A DNA stretch of 5,937 nt from UBA920 sp964424635 (GTDB taxonomy: Bacteria > Patescibacteriota > Doudnabacteria > UBA920): the NCBI GenBank assembly GCA_964424635.1, contig CAYRJC010000051.1, forward strand, positions 1 to 5,937, read 5' to 3'. Below are positions 1 through 4,815 of the stretch, in pieces. Every line of letters starts with the position of its first letter. Position 1 is the stretch's first letter. The notes beneath the pieces are model-generated. The model saw only the letters and a program-made list of their open reading frames with translations. It ran no database searches and was not told the DNA's origin. A program made the position numbers and the translations under genes.

Positions 1-1331
1 ACATTCTCTATAATCATCAAAACTTCTTTGGAAACGCGAGCAAATTCTTCTAAATCTGTTTTCGCCAACTCCCACAACTTAGTTTCATCAACTATCTTAT
101 TAGCTTTAGCAACATCTTCCCAAATCAAAGCCAAAGCTTCGTGAAATTTAAATTTCTGCAAAGATGATTGTATGTCGGGAGAAAAATTTGTTTGTGCTGG
201 AGCAGTACCCTGAGGGATCACTCCATCTAAATACTTTTCTACAAGTGTTGTTACTCGACTCACCAAGTTCCCTAAACCATTTGCCAAATCGCCTTCGTAG
301 CGTGAGCGGAGCTTTGCTTCACTTACATCACCATGACTATCAAATGGAACCTCTCTCATCAAAAAATAACGGACAGCGTCTGAGCCGTATTTAGCAACCC
401 AATCATTAGGATCAATAATATTGCCAGTAGTCTTAGAGAGTTTTTGATTATTTAAAGTTAGAAACCCATGAATCGCTACACTCTTTGGCAATTCCAAACC
501 TGCAGCCAATAACAGTGCTGGCCAAATTATACAATGAAACTTAGCAATATCCGGACCAACTATATGAAGATCAGCTGGCCAAAAATCTTTATCTTCGCTT
601 TTTGCGCCACTATAATAATTTATCAGAGCATCTACCCATACATAAATGGTTTGCTCTTTATCCCAAGGGACCGGAATTCCCCATTTCACATTGGGACGAG
701 TTACAGCAATATCATTAAAGCCTTCATTCAGCATTGAAAGAACTTCTTTGCGAGAATGCTCTGGGAAAATTAATAATTCGTTGCTTTCAATTTTCTCTTT
801 GATTGTTTTTGTAAATTCCGAAACTTTGAAAAACCAGTTTTTCTCTTTAATAACTTCTGGCTTAGTTTTATGATCAGGACAAACACCATCAATCAAATCT
901 TTTTCTGTTAAAAAGGCTTCGTGCCCCACACAATACAAGCCTTCATAATCTGCTTCATACAAGTATCCATGATCATTAATTTTATTAACCACCTCTTCCA
1001 CAACTTTAATATGGTCGCTGTCAGTAGTGCGAATAAAGCGGTCATAATTTACATTTAAGTTATCCCAAGCGGACTTAAAAAATTGGGCAGTTTGATCGGC
1101 AAACTGCTGGATTGGCAATCCAGACTTTTCGGCATACTTAGCGATGTTTGCTCCATGCTCATCTGTTCCTGTTAAAAACCTAACATTCTCTTTACCTAGT
1201 TTCTGACGATAAAAACGAGCTAAAACATCAGCAGCAACTTTTTCATAAGAATGGCCAATATGAGGTTTGCCATTAATATAATCAATAGCGGTAGTGATAT
1301 AAAATTTATCTTTTTTATTAGTATCTGACAT
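1..1331 (-). CDS. metG: Methionyl-tRNA synthetase, C-terminal part cut off by the window edge
   Basis: Cytoplasmic class I aminoacyl-tRNA synthetase that joins methionine to tRNA-Met and initiator tRNA using ATP. I translated 443 full codons from the ATG at 1331 down to the left edge. Seen: the HIGH motif at residues 24-27, FLTGTDEHG at 52-60, the zinc knuckle in the connective insert (C134, H137, C151, H154), VWVDALINY at 231-239, and a KMSKS-loop variant KLSKTTGN at 297-304. The start of the helical anticodon-binding domain follows (LANGLGNLVSR at 349-359, LWELAK at 419-424). The single-knuckle layout resembles the Thermus-type enzyme, but the second ligand is His instead of Cys. An in-frame TAA at 1341-1343 rules out a longer N-terminus; the ATG has only a weak AAAG-like ribosome site. 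The missing end may or may not carry the C-terminal tRNA-binding domain found in some MetRS. Identity is very secure. Confidence 0.98.
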   Translation of the reverse strand, partial: MSDTNKKDKFYITTAIDYINGKPHIGHSYEKVAADVLARFYRQKLGKENVRFLTGTDEHGANIAKYAEKSGLPIQQFADQTAQFFKSAWDNLNVNYDRFIRTTDSDHIKVVEEVVNKINDHGYLYEADYEGLYCVGHEAFLTEKDLIDGVCPDHKTKPEVIKEKNWFFKVSEFTKTIKEKIESNELLIFPEHSRKEVLSMLNEGFNDIAVTRPNVKWGIPVPWDKEQTIYVWVDALINYYSGAKSEDKDFWPADLHIVGPDIAKFHCIIWPALLLAAGLELPKSVAIHGFLTLNNQKLSKTTGNIIDPNDWVAKYGSDAVRYFLMREVPFDSHGDVSEAKLRSRYEGDLANGLGNLVSRVTTLVEKYLDGVIPQGTAPAQTNFSPDIQSSLQKFKFHEALALIWEDVAKANKIVDETKLWELAKTDLEEFARVSKEVLMIIEN

Positions 1332-1340
1332 GTCTTTAAA

Positions 1341-1369
1341 TTAAGAAAAAGCTCTTATTTGAGCTCTTT
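1341..1369 (-). terminator. Hairpin with U-rich 3' side between AI-2E gene and metG
   Basis: On the minus strand AAAGAGCTC (1361-1369) and GAGCTTTTT (1346-1354) form a 9-bp stem with one G-U wobble around a 6-base loop, then TCTTAATTT-like U-rich sequence. The G-U pair becomes an A-C mismatch on the plus strand, so the structure favours minus-strand RNA. It could terminate the AI-2E transcript. However, the predicted metG start site (~1364) falls inside the 5' arm, so a shortened hairpin may instead sit at the very 5' end of the metG mRNA. It is only about 10 bases from the metG ATG. Confidence 0.55.
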
Positions 1370-1370
1370 C

Positions 1371-1399
1371 ATTATAACTATTTATAGCTGACCCAACAA
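1371..1399 (-). promoter_or_regulatory. Predicted sigma70-type promoter of metG
   Basis: The minus strand shows TTGTTG (1394-1399), a 17-base spacer, and a perfect TATAAT (1371-1376). The predicted start is near 1364, giving a leader of roughly 33 bases. The -10 is embedded in AGTTATAAT, identical to the box before the AI-2E gene. The -35 matches the consensus in its first three bases only, so strength is uncertain. Confidence 0.6.
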
Positions 1400-1406
1400 G
1401 CTTGTT
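1395..1406. promoter_or_regulatory. 12-base perfect palindrome overlapping the metG -35
   Basis: AACAAGCTTGTT reads the same on both strands. It begins 11 bases after the AI-2E stop codon and covers five of the six bases of the proposed metG -35 element. The placement is what one expects of an operator for a dimeric repressor, but no matching regulator is visible in the window, and a 12-base palindrome can arise by chance. Treat it as a candidate site only. Confidence 0.3.
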
Positions 1407-1416
1407 AAACACCTCT

Positions 1417-2433
1417 CTAGACGTCGGGTTGGATAGTTTTCTCTTGAAAAAACTCTTTAATTATAACGGTGATAGCTCCGGCCAAAGGGACTGCTAATAA
1501 AATTCCCAAAATACCAGCCAACTTATAACCAATCAACAATGACAACAATACTACCAAAGGCGAAGTACCAACAGTCTTTTCCATTACTTTAGGAACCAAA
1601 ATGTACCCTTCAGTTTTTTGAATGATAACATACAAAATAATTACCCCAATTACCAAAGGAGGACTTTGAATCATTGCAAAGAACACAGCTGGAATAGCTG
1701 CTACAAACGGTCCAATATAAGGAACAATTTCTAAGGAACCAGCGATCAAAGCCAAGAACAAGGCATAATCAACACCTAAAATTGTTAAACCAATATAAGT
1801 TAGGACAAAAATAAAAATACTTAATATCAACTGACCTACTACCCACAATCCCATTTTATGTTGGATTTTTTCTATCAATCGCGTAATAGTATCGTGGTAT
1901 TGTGTTGGCACCAAATCGGCAACAAATTTTTTCATTCCCCTATCTGCTGCAACCAAATAAAAAGAAATAACGAGCACGGTAACAAGAGCAACTATCCCAT
2001 TAAATAATCCTAAAGCGCGACCATAAATTAGATCACTACCTGTATTACTAGTAACTATCTTTTGAGCAATAGTTGCTAAATCAGTTCCACCAAAAAATAT
2101 CGTTAAACTTGGGTAACGAGCCTGAAGCTCTACAGCATATGATGGTAAATTTTGAGACAAAACTTTGGCTTGGTCAATCACCAAAGGTGAAAGCAAAGTT
2201 ACCAGCAAACCAAAAAATCCAATTACAATAATATAAGCTCCTAGAACGCTAACAAATCTTGGAATCTTGAACTTAGTTAAATATTCTACCATTGGCTCCA
2301 TTGCAGAAGCCAATACCAAAGCCAACAAGACAACAATTACAATATCTCGAATCAACCATAAAAAAGCTAAGGATAGCAAAATAACTACAACTCTTAAGAT
2401 AACTTTTGTCGAATAGTCTAATGAGTAATTCAT
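1417..2433 (-). CDS. AI-2E family (PF01594) polytopic membrane transporter
   Basis: Inner-membrane permease of 338 aa, a usual length for the family (relatives: TqsA, PerM, YdiK). The family name comes from autoinducer-2 export by TqsA; other members have been linked to Na+(Li+)/H+ antiport, so the substrate here is unknown. Seen: hydrophobic segments at about 10-28, 30-47, 61-83, 143-163, 197-220, 222-256, 257-272 and 291-325, with a soluble stretch at about 85-140 between the third and fourth. Family motifs are SFYLVAADR (157-165), EIVPYIGPFVAAIP (235-248), and the C-terminal block from LVPKVMEK (279-286) through GILGILLAVPLAG (307-319). The start is forced: an in-frame TGA at 2437-2439 lies two codons upstream of the ATG. 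There is no Shine-Dalgarno sequence, and a TATAAT box ends six bases before the ATG, so the mRNA is probably leaderless. Stop codon is TAG, unlike its neighbours. Confidence 0.93.
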   Translation of the reverse strand: MNYSLDYSTKVILRVVVILLSLAFLWLIRDIVIVVLLALVLASAMEPMVEYLTKFKIPRFVSVLGAYIIVIGFFGLLVTLLSPLVIDQAKVLSQNLPSYAVELQARYPSLTIFFGGTDLATIAQKIVTSNTGSDLIYGRALGLFNGIVALVTVLVISFYLVAADRGMKKFVADLVPTQYHDTITRLIEKIQHKMGLWVVGQLILSIFIFVLTYIGLTILGVDYALFLALIAGSLEIVPYIGPFVAAIPAVFFAMIQSPPLVIGVIILYVIIQKTEGYILVPKVMEKTVGTSPLVVLLSLLIGYKLAGILGILLAVPLAGAITVIIKEFFQEKTIQPDV

Positions 2434-2439
2434 GATTCA

Positions 2440-2445
2440 ATTATA
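2440..2445 (-). promoter_or_regulatory. -10 box directly upstream of AI-2E start codon
   Basis: Minus-strand TATAAT lies six bases before the ATG, placing the expected start of transcription at the A of the ATG or one base off. It is preceded by AGT, giving the same AGTTATAAT as at the metG promoter. I see no convincing -35: the region 16 to 18 bases upstream is the T-rich tail and stem of the preceding terminator. Confidence 0.5.
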
Positions 2446-2449
2446 ACTG

Positions 2450-2481
2450 ATAAAAAATAAAAAAACCATATAAATATGGTT
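2450..2481 (-). terminator. Intrinsic terminator of the 137-aa membrane protein gene
   Basis: On the minus strand AACCATA (2475-2481), loop TTTA, and TATGGTT (2464-2470) form a perfect 7-bp stem followed by TTTTTATTTTTTAT. It starts 10 bases after the stop codon of the 137-aa gene. The stem is AT-rich, but the long U tract makes rho-independent termination likely. Confidence 0.8.
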
Positions 2482-2491
2482 ATTGTTCGGA

Positions 2492-2905
2492 TTACTCTTC
2501 CAGATCAAACGGTTCTTCGTATTTTTCTCTATCCGGACGTTTAGAAAATACGATAGAAGAAATTATAAACAGAACCGGAATAAGTATTGCTACACCTAGA
2601 GTTATTAAAGAAGTTAATAAATAGCTCCATGAAATAACTGCATGAACCAAAACTCCAATAGGAAACATCACCCATGCCAGGAACAAACTCATAACTAATA
2701 TACCAACTTGAGCGCTTCCAGAACCGACAGTATCACCTAAACTCTTGGCAACTAAGAAAAGTATAAGACCTAAGCAGCCAAAAGTTAATACTAAATTAAT
2801 TATTGTAGTTACCCATACATTTTCAATACCAATATTGGAAAAAATAAACATTGGGAGAAAAAACCCAACAACAAAAGCAGCAATTGCACTTAAACAAACC
2901 TGCAT
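2492..2905 (-). CDS. Unknown four-helix membrane protein, 137 aa
   Basis: I do not recognise a family. Four strongly hydrophobic stretches are seen at about residues 4-23, 31-53, 66-88 and 97-120. The C-terminal tail is short and charged: SKRPDR (121-126) just after the last helix, then the acidic end EKYEEPFDLEE (127-137). By the positive-inside rule the tail, and by parity the N-terminus, are probably cytoplasmic. No catalytic motif or repeated domain is evident; Cys occurs only at 4 and 44. The gene stands alone between two terminators. It has a perfect consensus promoter and a perfect AGGAGG site eight bases before the ATG, which also fixes the start. These signals imply high, constitutive expression. 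It could be a small structural or accessory membrane protein; no function is assigned. Confidence 0.85.
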   Translation of the reverse strand: MQVCLSAIAAFVVGFFLPMFIFSNIGIENVWVTTIINLVLTFGCLGLILFLVAKSLGDTVGSGSAQVGILVMSLFLAWVMFPIGVLVHAVISWSYLLTSLITLGVAILIPVLFIISSIVFSKRPDREKYEEPFDLEE

Positions 2906-2913
2906 AGTATAAA

Positions 2914-2919
2914 CCTCCT
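2914..2919 (-). promoter_or_regulatory. Consensus Shine-Dalgarno site for the 137-aa gene
   Basis: AGGAGG on the minus strand, eight bases before the ATG at 2905. It is the strongest ribosome binding site in the window; the other genes have weak or no recognisable sites. Confidence 0.85.
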
Positions 2920-2936
2920 AAAATTTCTTAATCAAA

Positions 2937-2965
2937 ATTATATTATTTTTAATAGAAATTGTCAA
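2937..2965 (-). promoter_or_regulatory. Perfect consensus sigma70-type promoter for the 137-aa gene
   Basis: Minus-strand TTGACA (2960-2965), exactly 17 bases, then TATAAT (2937-2942): both hexamers match the consensus in all six positions at the optimal spacing. The predicted start near 2930 gives a leader of about 25 bases ending in the AGGAGG site. No TG extended -10 and no obvious operator repeat are seen. Confidence 0.9.
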
Positions 2966-2966
2966 T

Positions 2967-2998
2967 AAAACAAAAATCCAGCCATTAAGCTGGATTTT
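2967..2998 (-). terminator. Intrinsic terminator ending the M16-nfo operon, overlapping a stop codon
   Basis: Minus-strand AAAATCCAGC (2989-2998) and GCTGGATTTT (2973-2982) make a perfect 10-bp stem around a 6-base loop, followed by a U-rich tract TTTTTGTTTT that overlaps the end of the 3' arm. The 5' arm encodes the last residues (N-P-A) of the 75-aa protein, and its TAA stop starts the loop. The -35 of the next promoter begins only a base or two after the U tract. Confidence 0.9.
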
Positions 2999-3212
2999 CT
3001 GGATTAGGAATAGGTTCTTCTAAAGCGTCTTTTGCTGCCTGCATTTGGTTATCTAACTGCTTAATACCTTCTAAACAGTATGCTTTAATTTGCTCGCGCA
3101 AGAAATCTGTGAGTCCTTCGTTTTGCAAATCCCGAATTAAAATATCTTTGATAGTCCGATCAAGTGCGGATTGTTCGATTAAATTAATAATCTTTTCTAA
3201 TTTTTCGTCCAT
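2985..3212 (-). CDS. Unknown small helical protein, 75 aa
   Basis: Not recognised. A soluble, highly charged protein predicted to be mostly alpha-helical from residue 2 to about 65, with regularly spaced Ile/Leu (LEKIINLIEQ at 5-14, IKDILIRDL at 21-29) that fit two or three amphipathic helices. It ends in a proline-rich tail, PIPNPENPA (67-75). A single Cys lies at 46. No signal peptide or membrane segment. It starts nine bases after the 61-aa gene, with no good Shine-Dalgarno site, so translation is probably coupled to the upstream gene. It is the last gene of the run, and its final codons double as the terminator stem. It could be a small adaptor or dimerising protein, but nothing in the sequence shows that. 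Confidence 0.75.
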   Translation of the reverse strand: MDEKLEKIINLIEQSALDRTIKDILIRDLQNEGLTDFLREQIKAYCLEGIKQLDNQMQAAKDALEEPIPNPENPA

Positions 3213-3221
3213 ATATCTTGT

Positions 3222-3407
3222 TTAACTTTCTATTTGTTCAAAATATTTAGCAGCTTCGTCTCCTGGTTTAATAATTTCTTGACCTAAACTAGCAAAGTTG
3301 TTTCTTGCAGTCAAACGATTTTCAGGAGAAACTTCTCCTAATTTAAAATCTGGATATTTACCTTTGTTAGCTTCAGGATTAAACCCGAACATTTCTCTAA
3401 ATCCCAT
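3222..3407 (-). CDS. Unknown small soluble protein, 61 aa
   Basis: Not recognised. The protein is hydrophilic, without membrane segment, Cys or His. An aromatic, glycine-containing N-terminus (MGFREMFGFNPEANKGKYPDF, with F3, F7, F9, Y18 and F21) is followed by a charged, probably helical region from about residue 27 to the end. The ATG has an AAAGG ribosome site (3417-3421) nine bases upstream, inside the 17-base gap after nfo, which supports real translation. It lies in frame and spacing typical of an operon between nfo and the 75-aa gene. Base composition matches its neighbours. The coding call rests on position, the ribosome site and lack of a better alternative, not on homology. Confidence 0.68.
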   Translation of the reverse strand: MGFREMFGFNPEANKGKYPDFKLGEVSPENRLTARNNFASLGQEIIKPGDEAAKYFEQIES

Positions 3408-3424
3408 TAGTATAGACCTTTCTT

Positions 3425-4366
3425 TTATTTCATGGCTTTGGTTCGCAAAGCCTTTAGTAATTTAATATCTGTATCTACTTTATCATGCTCAGTCTCTAGA
3501 ATCAAGGGAATAGCCATCTTTTTTTTGAGAAAGAATTCTAAAAGGGACTGAAAACCCTGTTTACCGATATGCCCATCATCAATATGTTCATGGCGATCTT
3601 TATGAGCACCCAATTCTACTTTTGAATCATTAACATGGCACATTGCTAAGTATTCTAAACCAATAACTTTATCGAATTGCTTCAAAACTTTTTCTACACC
3701 AGCTTTATTACTAATATCATAACCACTTCCAAAAGCGTGTTGAGTATCAAAACAAACCCCACCAAAGAGTTTATTCTTTTTTATCGGAGTCATTAACTCG
3801 GCTAACTCTTCGAAAGTATCACCAATTACCTCTCCTGCCCCGGCAGAAATTTCTATTAATAATTTTGTAGTACCTTTATAACCGTCCATAACTTTTTTTA
3901 GACCATCTTGAGCTTGTTTCATACCTGCCTTTGGTCCTAAATCTTTAAAACTACCAGGATGAAACATTACATACTTTGCGCCTAATAAACTTCCCCGTTC
4001 CAAATCTGTACGAACCAAATTAACAGAACCATGAAAAGTTGAAGGCTTACCTGAACCAAAATTTAAAATATAAGGAGCGTGAATTACAAAAGTTTCCAAA
4101 TTATACTTTTGCATTTCATCCTTAAACTCAGTAGCAAGCTCTGGAGTGATTGGTGCGGGACTACCTCCTTGAGGACTACGGCTAAAAATCTGAAAAGTTT
4201 CGCAGTCTAATTCTGCGGCGCGAGCTGGTGCTTTTTGAAGACCGCCCGCAATAGAGACGTGACAACCAATTAACGGTTGGTTTTTGGTAACAGCTTTAGA
4301 GCTAGATTTAGCCACCAAAACTTTTTCTTTAGCTTTAGTGATTGTTTTTGCACTTAATTTAACCAT
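3425..4366 (-). CDS. nfo: Endonuclease IV (AP endonuclease, base-excision repair) with basic N-terminal tail
   Basis: Cytoplasmic DNA repair enzyme that cuts the backbone 5' of abasic sites and removes blocked 3' ends; a three-zinc TIM barrel. All nine metal ligands known from the E. coli enzyme have counterparts: H96, H136 (FHPGS), E172, D207 and H210 (CFDTQHAFGSGYD), H244 (CHVNDSK), D257 and H259 (DRHEH), and E291 (ILET). The N-terminal barrel strand is IGCHVSIAGG (33-42). Two differences stand out. The usual ENTAG-like segment reads EISAGAG (172-178). And there are about 29 extra residues before the barrel, with eight Lys and one Glu, making 313 aa versus about 285. The ATG lies four bases after the 147-aa gene stop, which favours it; TTG and GTG codons at 17 and 18 are alternative starts. 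Its place between small unknown genes suggests co-expression with them. Confidence 0.97.
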   Translation of the reverse strand: MVKLSAKTITKAKEKVLVAKSSSKAVTKNQPLIGCHVSIAGGLQKAPARAAELDCETFQIFSRSPQGGSPAPITPELATEFKDEMQKYNLETFVIHAPYILNFGSGKPSTFHGSVNLVRTDLERGSLLGAKYVMFHPGSFKDLGPKAGMKQAQDGLKKVMDGYKGTTKLLIEISAGAGEVIGDTFEELAELMTPIKKNKLFGGVCFDTQHAFGSGYDISNKAGVEKVLKQFDKVIGLEYLAMCHVNDSKVELGAHKDRHEHIDDGHIGKQGFQSLLEFFLKKKMAIPLILETEHDKVDTDIKLLKALRTKAMK

Positions 4367-4370
4367 GTGA

Positions 4371-4814
4371 TTATCTTAATTCCTCAATTAATTTAGAAAT
4401 GTTTATCCTTTTTTTATTGTCAGTTTCATCTTTATACTCTTTTAGTAAATCTACTATAGCGTCTTCGTTATCCATATCTAGGGACTGAGAAGCAAGGCTT
4501 TCTATAGAAAAATATTCGTTGTCCAAATTTTCCAGCACCGAAAGTCCATCAGCAGAAGATTCTGCCGCTAGCAATACATCCTTTAAAGCATTACTGATTT
4601 TTTCGCTTTTTATACCAGTAGCCATAATCACACTACCAAAAATTTTTATCAATTCATCTTTTCGCGCCTCTGAAAATTGTTTCTGTGATTCAAGGCGGTT
4701 AAGATTATTTGGAGCATCTGGAATGTCCCGTTTTTGCGTTGACCAATTCTCTCTACCAGAAAACTCCATGCTACCACCCGGCATACCAGCTGTAGAAAAC
4801 CCTTCTCTACTCAT
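4371..4814 (-). CDS. Unknown soluble protein with disordered N-terminus, 147 aa
   Basis: Not recognised. Residues 1 to about 45 are rich in Gly, Ser, Asn and Pro and look disordered (for example AGMPGGSMEFSG at 9-20). Residues 46-147 are acidic and predicted helical: FSEARKDELIKIFGSVI (47-63), IKSEKISNALKDVLLAAE (68-85), then leucine-rich helices to the end (AIVDLLKEYKDE, 119-130; ISKLIEELR, 139-147). No signal peptide, membrane helix or metal motif; no Cys. The start is one base after the M16 peptidase stop codon, with a GGAAA ribosome site (4819-4823) inside the last two codons of that gene, so the two are probably translationally coupled. M11 and M16 are possible later starts. An open frame also exists on the opposite strand, but it lacks this context. 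Confidence 0.78.
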   Translation of the reverse strand: MSREGFSTAGMPGGSMEFSGRENWSTQKRDIPDAPNNLNRLESQKQFSEARKDELIKIFGSVIMATGIKSEKISNALKDVLLAAESSADGLSVLENLDNEYFSIESLASQSLDMDNEDAIVDLLKEYKDETDNKKRINISKLIEELR

Positions 4815-4815
4815 A

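Noticed and set aside
164..873. Open frames on the plus strand at 164-394, 534-737 and 646-873
   Set aside because: All lie antisense inside metG, whose minus-strand translation carries the synthetase motifs throughout this region; the plus-strand products show no domain.
1332..1416. T-box or SAM-type riboswitch in front of metG
   Set aside because: The spacer is under 90 bases and the predicted leader about 33 bases, far too short for a T-box or SAM riboswitch, and no conserved T-box sequence is visible.
1417..2433. Quorum-sensing exporter (TqsA function) for the AI-2E protein
   Set aside because: Family membership is clear, but the name does not predict substrate, and no autoinducer-2 synthesis or response gene is in the window.
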